A stretch of 51,743 nucleotides of DNA from contig CASFRM010000007.1 of NCBI GenBank assembly GCA_949297185.1, forward strand, positions 1 through 51,743. The letters are read 5' to 3'. The notes beneath the pieces were generated by a model. It was not told the origin of the DNA and searched no databases. It saw only the letters and a list, made by a program, of their open reading frames with translations. Positions 17,828 to 25,914 of this stretch are shown in pieces (positions within the stretch are counted from its first letter, which is position 1; each line of letters starts with the position of its first letter). Source of the DNA: an uncultured Pseudomonadota bacterium (GTDB lineage: Bacteria > Pseudomonadota > Alphaproteobacteria > RF32 > CAG-239). The position numbers and the translations under genes were made by a program.

Positions 17828-19216
17828 CTAGAAAGCGATAGATTTTGGAGTTCTGGGGAAAGGAATTACATCTCTGATGTTGCCGATTCCGGTAATTAAC
17901 ATCATCATTCTTTCAAATCCCAGTCCGAAACCGGCATGCGGCACCGAACCAAATCTTCTGGAATCAAGATACCATTCGTAATCAGCTTCGGTCATGCCCA
18001 TTTCTTCGATTTTTTTAATCAAAACATCTAGTCTTTCTTCACGCTGAGAACCGCCGATAAGCTCACCTATTCCGGGGACCAAAACATCCATGGCGGCAAC
18101 AGTGCGGTTATCGTCATTAAGACGCATATAAAAAGCCTTAATTTCTTTAGGGTAATCACGAACAATAACCGGTTTTTTGAAATGTACCTCGGCCAGATAG
18201 CGTTCGTGTTCGGTTTGCATATCAATGCCGAACTCAGGCTTGTATTCAAACTGATGACCAGAAGCTTTCATAATATCTATAGCTTCGGCGTAAGTTATTC
18301 TTGCAAAGTCATTTTCCAAAATATTGTTAAGTTTATTTAAAAGGCCAGGCTCAACAAACTTATCAAACAATTCCAAATCTTCTGCACAAGTATCCATCAC
18401 ATATCTAATGCAGTATTTAACCATATCTTCGGCCAAATCCATATCATCATGAATATCGGCAAAAGCCATTTCCGGCTCGATCATCCAGAATTCGGCAGCG
18501 TGACGGGTGGTGTTGGAGTTTTCGGCTCTGAATGTTGGGCCGAAAGTGTAAATATCACCCAAAGCACAAGCATACATCTCACCATTCAACTGCCCCGAAA
18601 CAGTCAAACGAGCTTCTTTTCCGAAAAAGTCTTGCGAATAATCTACTTTACCGTCCGGAGTGCGGGGAGGATTGTTGATATCCAATGTTGTTACCTGAAA
18701 CATTTCACCGGCGCCCTCGCAGTCAGAACCGGTAATAATCGGGGTATGCACATAGCGGAATCCTCTTTCGTTAAAGAATTTGTGAATTGCATAAGAAAGT
18801 TCTGAACGAACTCTGAAAGCAGCTCCGTATTTGTTTGAGCGCGGACGCAAATGAGCTATTGTACGCAAGTACTCATCTGTGTGTTTTTTCTTTTGCAACG
18901 GATAATCTTCAGGAGCAATTGAATATATTTCAACGGCAACGGCAACTATTTCAAATTTTTGGTTTCCACCCTGAGACAAAACCATTTCACCCTTAACGGC
19001 AAGAGAAGAACCGGTAGTTAATTTTTTAACTTCGTCGTAATTGCCGAGGCTGTTATGAGCAATAACTTGCATATTTTTGAGGCAAGATCCGTCATTGATT
19101 TCAATAAAAGAAAAATCTTTGGCATCGCGTCTGGTCTTAACCCATCCTTTAATCAACACTTGTTCAATCGGTTTTTCCGATTTTAATAATTCGGCAATTT
19201 TGGTTCTTTTCAACAT
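17828..19216 (-). CDS. asnS: Asparaginyl-tRNA synthetase
   Basis: Class II synthetase, 462 residues. The N-terminal OB-fold anticodon-binding domain ([24 protein letters not shown]) is followed by the catalytic domain with motif 2 ([21 protein letters not shown]) and motif 3 ([17 protein letters not shown]). The usual C-terminal [11 protein letters not shown] is present. ATG 19216 has AAGGA upstream. With AsnS present, the GatCAB amidotransferase at 38-41 kb is probably used mainly for Gln-tRNA. Confidence 0.97.
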   Translation of the reverse strand: MLKRTKIAELLKSEKPIEQVLIKGWVKTRRDAKDFSFIEINDGSCLKNMQVIAHNSLGNYDEVKKLTTGSSLAVKGEMVLSQGGNQKFEIVAVAVEIYSIAPEDYPLQKKKHTDEYLRTIAHLRPRSNKYGAAFRVRSELSYAIHKFFNERGFRYVHTPIITGSDCEGAGEMFQVTTLDINNPPRTPDGKVDYSQDFFGKEARLTVSGQLNGEMYACALGDIYTFGPTFRAENSNTTRHAAEFWMIEPEMAFADIHDDMDLAEDMVKYCIRYVMDTCAEDLELFDKFVEPGLLNKLNNILENDFARITYAEAIDIMKASGHQFEYKPEFGIDMQTEHERYLAEVHFKKPVIVRDYPKEIKAFYMRLNDDNRTVAAMDVLVPGIGELIGGSQREERLDVLIKKIEEMGMTEADYEWYLDSRRFGSVPHAGFGLGFERMMMLITGIGNIRDVIPFPRTPKSIAF

Positions 19217-19292
19217 AACTTCATGTCCTTAAAACAATTTATCTTAAAAAAACTTTTGCTAATTTATTACATTTTTCTTTTAATGTCCAGCA

Positions 19293-19321
19293 TTGACAAA
19301 CATTATTCTACAGATTAAATT
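19293..19321 (+). promoter_or_regulatory. Promoter of the glycine-zipper lipoprotein gene
   Basis: TTGACA (19293-19298), 17-bp spacer, TAAATT (19316-19321), 36 bases before the ATG. The same TAAATT -10 form is used before lpxA. Confidence 0.7.
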
Positions 19322-19357
19322 GACGGTAGATTATTTTTTTTTGACAGGGAAGAGACA

Positions 19358-19807
19358 ATGAAAAAATTTTTGAGCATCATTTCGGCATCAGCTGTTTTGA
19401 CCGCTTGTGCCGCCAATATTAATTCTAATCACTATGAAACCTCGCAAGCAGGTTCGGTCGGACAGGTTCAACCTTGTACGGTTGTAAGCGTCCGTCAGGT
19501 TAATGTTTCCACATCGGATAGCTCAGGGGGAGCAGTAATTGGGGCTATAGGTGGTGGTGTTGCCGGTTCGACAATAGGACACGGGCGAGGCAGTGTATTA
19601 GGAGCATTGGGAGGAGCAGCATTGGGCGGAATTGCCGGTAGTATGGCTCAAGAAGGATTAAGTTCACAAGACGGAGTAGAATATATTGTGAAACTTGACA
19701 ATGGCACCATGCGTACCATAACCCAAGGTACCGATGTTTATATGCAACCCGGACAGAAGTGCTATTTGTTATATGGAAAGCAATCTCGCATAATTCCGGC
19801 AAATTAA
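19358..19807 (+). CDS. Glycine-zipper lipoprotein (SlyB/YcfJ-like 2TM domain)
   Basis: 149 residues with a lipoprotein signal peptide and lipobox LTAC (cysteine at residue 17). The middle holds a glycine-zipper two-helix domain, GAVIGAIGGGVAGSTIGHG then GSVLGALGGAALGGIAGSM. The C-terminal part is a small beta domain (EYIVKLDNGTMRTITQGTDVYMQPGQKC) typical of SlyB/Pcp/YcfJ outer-membrane lipoproteins. These stabilise the outer membrane under stress. The gene has its own promoter and terminator, so it is a monocistronic unit. Confidence 0.85.
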   Translation: MKKFLSIISASAVLTACAANINSNHYETSQAGSVGQVQPCTVVSVRQVNVSTSDSSGGAVIGAIGGGVAGSTIGHGRGSVLGALGGAALGGIAGSMAQEGLSSQDGVEYIVKLDNGTMRTITQGTDVYMQPGQKCYLLYGKQSRIIPAN

Positions 19808-19811
19808 AAAC

Positions 19812-19847
19812 AAAAACGCTGTCTTTAACCAAAGACAGTGTTTTTTT
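19812..19847 (+). terminator. Terminator of the glycine-zipper lipoprotein gene
   Basis: CGCTGTCTTT (19817-19826), loop AACC, AAAGACAGTG (19831-19840) with one G-T pair, followed by seven T. Confidence 0.9.
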
Positions 19848-19920
19848 ATACAATTAAGAAAAAATTAAACAGATAATGATAATTGATAGAATATCGAAGT
19901 ATTGTACAAAGGAAAGTAGG

Positions 19921-20349
19921 ATGTCCATAGAAAAGGTTTTGGTAGAAGATTTTGAATTTTTAGTTGATGGCGATGATATTGCCATTGCTATAGATATAGA
20001 CGAAGGAATGATAACCAGTGCCGAATTAAGCTATGACGGCAGGAATTGTGCTGTTTTGGTCCGCAATAACAAAAAAGCCTTTTTGTTAACCAATATATTC
20101 CCCGGAATTAGAGAAAAATTAAACAATTTAAAGGATATTCTCATTTTGGAGCGACGCGGTCCCAATCACGAGATAATGAATGCCTACACCGTAGAAATTA
20201 ATCATGTTAAGGAAATTCCATATCCTGATAACTTTGAAAAAGAGGCCGTTGAGCTTTTTGAAGATTTGAGGTCAGAGATTGGCGATGAAGAACTTGTCGA
20301 ATTGCTCAAATCTTTAGCTAAAGAATACGAAAAAGCGGCAGTCGTTTAG
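19921..20349 (+). CDS. Hypothetical protein, paralogue A of an unrecognised family (142 aa)
   Basis: ATG 19921 is chosen because AAGGA lies just upstream and because the paralogue on the other strand starts at the matching place. The ATG at 19876 would add 15 unrelated residues. It is a soluble acidic protein without signal peptide. Residues 36-62 hold YDGRNCAVLVRNN and LLTNIFPGIRE. Residues 91-106 hold VEINHVKEIPYPDNFE. All three blocks recur in the protein at 21314-21721. I do not recognise the family. The even beta/alpha pattern suggests a single compact domain. Confidence 0.75.
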   Translation: MSIEKVLVEDFEFLVDGDDIAIAIDIDEGMITSAELSYDGRNCAVLVRNNKKAFLLTNIFPGIREKLNNLKDILILERRGPNHEIMNAYTVEINHVKEIPYPDNFEKEAVELFEDLRSEIGDEELVELLKSLAKEYEKAAVV

Positions 20350-20364
20350 CGATTAAATGAAAAA

Positions 20365-20394
20365 CGCGGTGCAAATTTACACCGCATTTTTTTT
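20365..20394. terminator. Bidirectional terminator between paralogue A and the PEGA lipoprotein
   Basis: GCGGTG (20366-20371), 8-base loop, CACCGC (20380-20385), then a T-tract of eight. An A-tract on the other side lets it also serve the minus-strand gene ending at 20400. Confidence 0.85.
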
Positions 20395-20399
20395 ATTAT

Positions 20400-20978
20400 C
20401 TATTCAATTCCGGTCAATTTATGAGCAAGCTCAACCTCGTTTGAGGTTTGGTTAATAAGGGCAATCAGTTCGGCGTCATCTTTTTTAGTTATTGCCGCCA
20501 AAGAGCTGATATATTCGCCGCTGGTGTTTTTTGCTGCCTCCATTTTCATCTCGTCAAAGCCAAACAAGGCAAATCGTCTGATTTTAGGCGCAAGGCCGTT
20601 ATCTAAAGAGGCATTTTGTCTTGAAAGTTTTTCCATATCAATATAGACATTGTTGCGTTTGTATTCCCACACTCCGCCAAAAGCCAAATCGGTAGTCCAG
20701 CTGGTTAAAAATGTTAGGTTCAAAACCGCCATTTTATTAAAGTTTGAGCGCAAAGTAATTTGCTGATTTCTAAAGCCTTTTTTCTTAGCCACAATATCCA
20801 AATCACTTATACTGCGGTCAACCTCATAGGTGCAAGGCGTTGAACAAGCTCTCACTCCGTCAATAAAAACTTCTACCCCTTTTTCGTTGCTGTCAAAATT
20901 AATTTCTTGTCCTGTTCCGCTGAAAATTGTGCCGCAAGCAGTAAGCATCAAACAAGAAAGTATCACCGTTTTCTTCAT
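20400..20978 (-). CDS. Lipoprotein with PEGA-like domain (192 aa)
   Basis: Signal peptide with lipobox LTAC (cysteine at residue 15). After it, residues 30-75 read as a PEGA-type beta domain: VEVFIDGVRACSTPCTYEV, then LDIVAKKKGFRNQQITL. A hydrophobic stretch VLNLTFLTSWTTDLAFGGVWEY follows and the rest is helical. Such lipoproteins sit at the inner face of the outer membrane; their job is unknown. ATG 20978 has AAGGGA 8 bases upstream. It is directly preceded, on the same strand, by a structured RNA leader with a terminator, so its expression may be controlled there. Confidence 0.75.
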   Translation of the reverse strand: MKKTVILSCLMLTACGTIFSGTGQEINFDSNEKGVEVFIDGVRACSTPCTYEVDRSISDLDIVAKKKGFRNQQITLRSNFNKMAVLNLTFLTSWTTDLAFGGVWEYKRNNVYIDMEKLSRQNASLDNGLAPKIRRFALFGFDEMKMEAAKNTSGEYISSLAAITKKDDAELIALINQTSNEVELAHKLTGIE

Positions 20979-21011
20979 CTTTTTTATCCCTTAAAATTTT
21001 ATTTGGTCCAT

Positions 21012-21036
21012 AAAAAAACCCGCTTTTAAAGGCGGG
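21012..21036 (-). terminator. Terminator at the end of structured RNA 1
   Basis: On the minus strand CCCGC (21036-21032), an 8-base CTTTAAAA-like loop, GCGGG (21023-21019), then seven T (21018-21012). It stands 33 bases before the start codon of the PEGA lipoprotein gene. Confidence 0.8.
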
Positions 21037-21187
21037 CGGATGTTCGAAAACCGTGTACCATCAGGACGGCTCGGCTTATTCGGCCGTAGCCTTATTCGCC
21101 GACATCCGCCCTAAGGCAGAAATCGGCACATTATTTTAAGTCGCAATGCCGCGACTAATGGTACAAAAAGGGTTTTCGACGCCCTTA

Positions 21188-21216
21188 AGTGTAAGAAAAA
21201 ATTTTTCTTCCACACT
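21188..21216 (-). repeat. Inverted repeat at the 5' end of structured RNA 1
   Basis: AGTGTAAGAAAAA faces TTTTTCTTCCACACT with one unpaired base. It would form an AU-rich hairpin at the very start of RNA 1. Confidence 0.5.
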
Positions 21217-21223
21217 CGGCTTT

Positions 21224-21252
21224 AGCCTAAAATCAAAACGCTCAAAAGTCAA
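21224..21252 (-). promoter_or_regulatory. Promoter of structured RNA 1
   Basis: On the minus strand TTGACT (21252-21247), 17-bp spacer, TAGGCT (21229-21224). The predicted RNA start is near 21217, just before the first hairpin. The promoter lies beyond the terminator of the upstream gene, so it starts a new unit. Confidence 0.55.
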
Positions 21253-21273
21253 AGAATATTTTTATCACATTCC

Positions 21274-21307
21274 AAAAAAAAGGAGCTTTATTTAAGCCCC
21301 CTTTTTT
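21274..21307 (-). terminator. Terminator after paralogue B
   Basis: On the minus strand AAAAAAGGGGGCTT, AT-rich loop, AAGCTCC with a G-T pair, then a run of eight T. It separates the paralogue B unit from the RNA 1 promoter. Confidence 0.75.
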
Positions 21308-21313
21308 GATGAT

Positions 21314-21721
21314 TTATTGGTTATCATCAAGAATTCCGATTTTAGCCAATAGTGCGTCAAACTCAGGATCATTTAGCTCCAATTTAAGATCTCTATATGT
21401 TTCCTTCATTTCATCGTCAAGATTATCTGGAAAAGGAATACTTTCAACATGTCTTATCTCAACATCATAACCACTCAAGAATTCTCCTTCTTTTTGGTTA
21501 ATAATAACCATTGAATTTCGAGTTTGCAAAAGCTGCCGTACCTCCGGTACGATATTAGTTAAAATATACGAGGTTAGATTATTTACAATCAAAATTGCGC
21601 AGTTTCTTCCGTCATATAACAAAAAAGCGCTGGCAACTGGCATATTCTCCATCTCAAAGGCAAACGCCAAATCTTCACCACTTACCAAAATGTCAAAATC
21701 ATCAACTACAATTTTCTGCAA
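21314..21721 (-). CDS. Hypothetical protein, paralogue B of the same unrecognised family (135 aa)
   Basis: The start is TTG at 21721, with AGGA nine bases upstream and no suitable ATG. The start matches that of paralogue A. Shared blocks: VVDDFDILVSGEDLA against VEDFEFLVDGDDIA, YDGRNCAILIVNN, LTNIVPEVR, and VEIRHVESIPFPDNLD. It is acidic and soluble. It is the second gene of a two-gene unit, 20 bases after the small membrane protein gene at 21742-22167, under the strong promoter at 22234-22262. Its function is unknown; the duplication on opposite strands within 2 kb suggests local duplication followed by divergence. Confidence 0.75.
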   Translation of the reverse strand: MQKIVVDDFDILVSGEDLAFAFEMENMPVASAFLLYDGRNCAILIVNNLTSYILTNIVPEVRQLLQTRNSMVIINQKEGEFLSGYDVEIRHVESIPFPDNLDDEMKETYRDLKLELNDPEFDALLAKIGILDDNQ

Positions 21722-21741
21722 TGGGATATATCCTAAAATTT

Positions 21742-22167
21742 TTACTCACGGCCTTTGTATATATTGTAGAAAGCCATAGAGGTTTTTTCATTACCGCCAT
21801 GATTTTTTTCAAAAGTTTTTGCATAAGAAGATGCAGTATTAAATATCTTTTCATCTCCGGCATTTAATTCAACAACCATTGAACCATTTTCGGTTACAGT
21901 CCTTGCTGTTGCTTGAGCATTATTACCAAGCTTTAATATGTCACCCCTTTTTAGATTCTGACTGCTATTACCGGAAACATTGTTAAAAATCGTAAAAGCA
22001 GCCGTAACGGCAAACATTGTATTAAAAATAGCGTGTTTGTGGTCACCAAAAAAATTACAAGCTTTCTTAGTACAATCCTTAATCTTTTTTGCCAACATTC
22101 GCCCGCCTTTCATACCGCGGTCGGGATGCTTAAACTTGTTCAAACTTTCTTGAGGCACCTTACTCAT
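21742..22167 (-). CDS. Small membrane protein (141 aa), family not recognised
   Basis: ATG 22167 is preceded by a perfect AGGAGGT. The first 45 residues are basic (HPDRGMKGGRMLAKKIKDCTKK). One membrane helix follows at about 48-66 (AIFNTMFAVTAAFTIF), and the C-terminal 75 residues, with KRGDILKLGNN and MVVELNAGDEKIFN, look like a small soluble domain. The positive-inside rule places the N-terminus in the cytoplasm. It is co-transcribed with paralogue B and has the best sigma-70 promoter in the window with a palindrome over the start site. Confidence 0.75.
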   Translation of the reverse strand: MSKVPQESLNKFKHPDRGMKGGRMLAKKIKDCTKKACNFFGDHKHAIFNTMFAVTAAFTIFNNVSGNSSQNLKRGDILKLGNNAQATARTVTENGSMVVELNAGDEKIFNTASSYAKTFEKNHGGNEKTSMAFYNIYKGRE

Positions 22168-22206
22168 GGCGCACCTCCTACTAATTCCTTAATGTTCTAC
22201 ACCATT

Positions 22207-22231
22207 ATATATGATTGTTCTAATCATATAT
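22207..22231. promoter_or_regulatory. Palindromic operator at the transcription start
   Basis: ATATATGATT, spacer GTTCT, AATCATATAT: perfect 10-bp arms. It begins directly downstream of the -10 box and covers the expected start site of the 22167 operon, the usual position for a repressor site. Confidence 0.65.
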
Positions 22232-22233
22232 TA

Positions 22234-22262
22234 AGTATACGCTTTTAACCCTATTTTGTCAA
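22234..22262 (-). promoter_or_regulatory. Strong sigma-70 promoter of the 141-aa/paralogue B unit
   Basis: On the minus strand TTGACA (22262-22257), exactly 17 bp, TATACT (22239-22234). It matches 11 of 12 consensus positions. Confidence 0.85.
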
Positions 22263-22332
22263 TAATTGGCGAAAAAAAGTATACCAAGTCTCATATAACA
22301 AGTAGAACTTAATAAAAAGTTATTTTATGAGG

Positions 22333-24786
22333 TTATTTTTTTGCATTTATGATTTTTACAGCCTCATCTAAGGTTGGTTCATGACCGGAAACCTCTTTAG
22401 GAATTGCATAATTAGTTTTGCCGCATTTCAAATAAGGTCCGTACCTTCCCATTAGTAACACGATTTCTTGCTTCTTAGTCGGGTGCATTCCCAAAGCTTT
22501 ACCCGTTGGTTTTTCTTTGGCGCCGGCCAAAAGTTCCTTAGCTCTTTCTAAGGTAATGTTAAAAATAGTATCATTACCCCGCAAAGAAACAGACTTGTTT
22601 CCTGATTTGATATATGGTCCGAACTTTCCTGAGTTAAGTTCGATTCCTTCGCCTAAATCATAAGGCATACTGAGCAATCTCTGAGCCTGTTCCAAAGTAA
22701 CTTCTTCTGCCGACACACCCTTGGGTAGGGCAGCGCGTTTGGGCTTTTCGGTTGTTGCGGTCTGATCCTCGCCCAGTTGAACATAAAATCCGTAAGGACC
22801 TTTTTTCAAGTAAATGTTAAGCCCGTTCAAATCGCCCAAAATTTTATCGGCTACTTCTTTCGGTTTAGCTATATCATTAGCTTCCTCATCAGCGGTATCA
22901 ACCAACGGTTTGGTATATTTACATTCCGGATAGTTAGAACAACCGATAAAGGCACCGAATTTACCCAATTTGATACTCAATCTTCCGGTTTTGCATTCTG
23001 GGCAAACTCTCGGATCTGAACCATCCTCACGCGGAGGGAACAGGTGATGAGACAAAACTTCATCGATTTTTTCAATTACTTCCGAAACTTGCAAAGGTTT
23101 AACGGCATCAACATTTTTAATAAACTTTACCCAAAAACCTTCAAGAAGTTTTTTCCATTGCATTTCACCGGCCGAAACATCATCCAAAAATTCTTCCATT
23201 TGAGCAGTGAAATCATACTCAACATATTTCTTAAAGAAGTTTTCCAAAAATACCGTAACTATACGACCGCGATCTTCAGGAATAAAACGCAACTTTTCAA
23301 CACGTACATATTTGCGTTCCTGCAAAACGGCGATAATTGTGGCATAAGTAGAAGGACGTCCGATACCGAGTTCCTCAAGTTTTTTTACCAAGCTTGCTTC
23401 GGTAAATCTCGGTGGTGGAGCTGTAAAATGCTGTTCGGCGGTGATTTCGCCTTTATCCAGTTTTTCACCTTGTTCTACATTTGGTAAAATACGATTTTCA
23501 TCATCGTCATCACTATCATCTTTTGACTCTTGGTATAATTTCAAGAAACCGTCAAACTCAATAACTTGACCGTTGGCGCGCAACAAAATTTGCTTATCTT
23601 CCGAAACGCTGTCAATTACAACCCTATCAAGAATTGCCGGATTCATTTGGCAGGCAACGGTTCTTTTCCAAATCAACTCATAAAGTTTATGCTCGTCAGC
23701 AGAAAGTTTTACTTCCATTTTTTTGGGAGTATTCATCACATCAGAAGGTCTAATGGCCTCGTGAGCTTCTTGAGCATTTTTTGATTTGGTTTTATATTCT
23801 TTGGGCTGCTTAGGCAAATAACTTTCGCCAAAATATTTAACAATAGCCTCTCGACAAGCAGCGATTGCTTCTACAGATAAATTTACTGCATCGGTACGCA
23901 TATAGGTAATAAAACCGTCTTCATATAACTTTTGTGCAATCTGCATAGTTTTCTTTGCCGAAAATCTGAGCTTGCGTGCGGCCTCTTGTTGCAGAGTTGA
24001 TGTGGTAAACGGCGGAGCCGGATAACGGTTTGCTTTTTTGCGCTCAATATTTGCCACGGCAAAATTTCGTGCTTCGATTTTAGCTTTTGCTTCCAAGGCT
24101 TTTGCCTCGGTATTTATATCAAATTTTTCCAGTTTTTTACCGTCAAGTTCAATCAAACGCGATTTTATCAAAGCTTTTTGCGCGGTAAACAACTCGGCAT
24201 CAATGGTCCAATATTCTTCGGCCTTAAACTTTTCAATTTCGTTTTCTCGATCACAAATCAGGCGCAAAGCAACCGACTGGACTCTTCCTGCCGAGCGCGA
24301 GCCTGGGAGTTTACGCCACAAAACCGGTGACAAAGTAAAGCCCACTAAATAGTCGAGAGCGCGCCTTGCCATATAAGCAGAAACCAGATTGTCATCAATT
24401 TCTCTGGGGTTTTTAATAGCTTCGGTAACGGCATTTTTAGTAATTTCATGAAATACCACGCGTTCGATTTTTTTGCCCTTAAGAGCTTTTTTGCTTTTTA
24501 GCTCTTCCAATAAATGCCAAGCGATTGCTTCTCCTTCTCTATCCGGGTCGGATGCGAGGATAAGAGTATCGGCATCTTTTAAGGCTTTAACGATATCGGC
24601 CAAATGCTTTTTACCGCCGGAGCTTAATTCCCAAGTCATTTTAAAATCATCATCGGGATTAACCGAGCCGTCTTTGCTGGGTAAGTCGCGAATATGCCCG
24701 AAACTAGCCAAGACCTGATAGTCTTTGCCCAAATATTTATTAATTGTTTTGGCCTTAGCCGGAGATTCTACGACAACTAATTTCAT
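22333..24786 (-). CDS. topA: DNA topoisomerase I
   Basis: Type IA topoisomerase that relaxes negative supercoils. 817 residues from ATG 24786 (MKLVVVESPAKAKTINKYLG). A GTG four codons earlier has no ribosome binding site. Seen: the TOPRIM domain with VVESPAKAKTI and the metal motif DPDREGEA, catalytic tyrosine in GFITYMRTDAVNLS, one C4 zinc finger (CPEC ... CSNYPEC), then basic C-terminal repeats (GPYGFYVQLG, GKFGPYIKSG, GRYGPYLKCG), the usual alphaproteobacterial tail. It lies just after dprA, an arrangement often seen in bacteria. Confidence 0.97.
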   Translation of the reverse strand: MKLVVVESPAKAKTINKYLGKDYQVLASFGHIRDLPSKDGSVNPDDDFKMTWELSSGGKKHLADIVKALKDADTLILASDPDREGEAIAWHLLEELKSKKALKGKKIERVVFHEITKNAVTEAIKNPREIDDNLVSAYMARRALDYLVGFTLSPVLWRKLPGSRSAGRVQSVALRLICDRENEIEKFKAEEYWTIDAELFTAQKALIKSRLIELDGKKLEKFDINTEAKALEAKAKIEARNFAVANIERKKANRYPAPPFTTSTLQQEAARKLRFSAKKTMQIAQKLYEDGFITYMRTDAVNLSVEAIAACREAIVKYFGESYLPKQPKEYKTKSKNAQEAHEAIRPSDVMNTPKKMEVKLSADEHKLYELIWKRTVACQMNPAILDRVVIDSVSEDKQILLRANGQVIEFDGFLKLYQESKDDSDDDDENRILPNVEQGEKLDKGEITAEQHFTAPPPRFTEASLVKKLEELGIGRPSTYATIIAVLQERKYVRVEKLRFIPEDRGRIVTVFLENFFKKYVEYDFTAQMEEFLDDVSAGEMQWKKLLEGFWVKFIKNVDAVKPLQVSEVIEKIDEVLSHHLFPPREDGSDPRVCPECKTGRLSIKLGKFGAFIGCSNYPECKYTKPLVDTADEEANDIAKPKEVADKILGDLNGLNIYLKKGPYGFYVQLGEDQTATTEKPKRAALPKGVSAEEVTLEQAQRLLSMPYDLGEGIELNSGKFGPYIKSGNKSVSLRGNDTIFNITLERAKELLAGAKEKPTGKALGMHPTKKQEIVLLMGRYGPYLKCGKTNYAIPKEVSGHEPTLDEAVKIINAKK

Positions 24787-24803
24787 TTTTTTCAACACCC
24801 GAA

Positions 24804-25913
24804 TTATTTAACCAAAGCAACTTTGTTGCCAGCTAATCTTTCGACCAAACCTAACATTTCCAATTCCAGTATCTGCGCAACCACTGTTTTTGTCGGCCTT
24901 CCCGAAAGACGAACCAATTCATCAATATCAGTGCCGTCAACACTTATCAGACTTAGGAGGTCTACCGATTCAAATTTTTGCTTGGTCAAGTTATCATTTT
25001 TATTTTCAAAGACAAGAACTTTTTGTTTGGGAGTTTGCTTTATCGGCCTGAACCAAGAGCTATCATCGTCAAGCACGGGGATTATATCCTGTGCATTTTC
25101 CACCAATTTGGCACCATGTTTAATCAGCTGGTTAACTCCCTGAGAACGCGTTTCACCCGGAGTTCCTGGAACGGCAAAAACTTTTTTGTGCATTTTCATG
25201 GCCCATTCGGCAGTAATCAGAGAACCTGATTGCAGTCCGGCCTCAATCACCAAGATTCCTTCGCTCATTGCGGCTATAATACGATTCCTTCTCGGAAAAT
25301 TTTGTGTAGAGGCCTTAGTCCCTAAAGGAAATTCTGAGATTACGCAACCGTTAACGATAATATTTTTATATAAATCTCTGTTCTCGGCTGGATAAACGAC
25401 ATCAACTCCGGTACCCAATACTGCAACTGTACATCCTGTTCCGTCTTTGGCCATCATAGCACCCATATGAGCCGAAGCATCAATTCCTCTGGCCATTCCT
25501 GAAACTACGCAAATGCCTTTTTCGGCTAAATCATATGCAAGTTTTGCAGCAGCTTTTCTGCCGTTTGCAGATGCTGCGCGAGCTCCGACAACAGCCACTG
25601 CTTTATTATAATTCAATGCATCAAGATTCCCTCTTACATATATAATCGGCGGAGGGTTGTCTGAATTTTTAAGCCAATAAGGATATTCATCGTCATTATA
25701 GGTTAGAATACTGACCTTCAACTTTTTTGCCGTTTCAATTTCTTCTTTAGCACGGCTCAAACTCCACGGGCGATATTTTTCGGTTCTTTCTGCCATCGCA
25801 ACTGCTGTTTCCGGAGAACCGAATTCATTGACCATACGATAAAAAGAAGCAGGTCCTACATTCTGCGCGTTAATTAATCTTAAGCAAGCAGTCAGCTCTT
25901 CTATTTTTGACAA
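24804..25913 (-). CDS. dprA: DNA-processing protein DprA
   Basis: DprA binds incoming single-stranded DNA and loads RecA in natural transformation. The Rossmann-like core is seen in VAVVGARAASANGRKAA, GICVVSGMARGIDASAHMGA, TVAVLGTGVDVVYPAENRDL and GSLITAEWAMKMHKKVFAVPG. The C-terminal winged helix is LLSLISVDGTDIDELVRLSGRPTKTV. I place the start at TTG 25913 (369 aa), one base after the plsY stop and with AAGGA upstream, giving a normal N-terminus (LSKIEELTACLRLINAQNVG). The ATG at 25985 lies inside plsY. With comEC and recA in this window, natural uptake of DNA is possible but not shown. Confidence 0.94.
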   Translation of the reverse strand: MSKIEELTACLRLINAQNVGPASFYRMVNEFGSPETAVAMAERTEKYRPWSLSRAKEEIETAKKLKVSILTYNDDEYPYWLKNSDNPPPIIYVRGNLDALNYNKAVAVVGARAASANGRKAAAKLAYDLAEKGICVVSGMARGIDASAHMGAMMAKDGTGCTVAVLGTGVDVVYPAENRDLYKNIIVNGCVISEFPLGTKASTQNFPRRNRIIAAMSEGILVIEAGLQSGSLITAEWAMKMHKKVFAVPGTPGETRSQGVNQLIKHGAKLVENAQDIIPVLDDDSSWFRPIKQTPKQKVLVFENKNDNLTKQKFESVDLLSLISVDGTDIDELVRLSGRPTKTVVAQILELEMLGLVERLAGNKVALVK

Positions 25914-25914
25914 T

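Larger units (their letters stand above)
21012..21217 (-). ncRNA. Structured RNA 1 (leader-type, pseudoknotted, unknown class)
   Basis: A gene-free stretch with dense complementary segments. P1: 21171-21179 with 21044-21052 (9 bp). P2: 21158-21165 with 21054-21061 (8 bp). A hairpin AGTCGC/GCGACT (21139-21156). A symmetric stem 21071-21102 with facing GAATAA loops. A pseudoknot of 10 bp between 21102-21111 and 21034-21043. A terminator follows at 21012-21036. A promoter is seen upstream. The same fold with different sequence recurs at 51202-51358. It may be the leader of the PEGA lipoprotein gene or an independent small RNA. I do not recognise it as tmRNA, 6S, SRP, RNase P RNA or a named riboswitch. 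Confidence 0.7.

Noticed and set aside
21012..21217. tmRNA, RNase P RNA, SRP RNA, 6S RNA or a hammerhead (a CTGATG is present) for RNA 1
   Set aside because: None of the conserved cores fits: no tRNA-like end or tag frame, no RNase P P4 sequence, no SRP GGAA loop, no large 6S bubble, and the CTGATG is not conserved in RNA 2 nor placed in a three-way junction.
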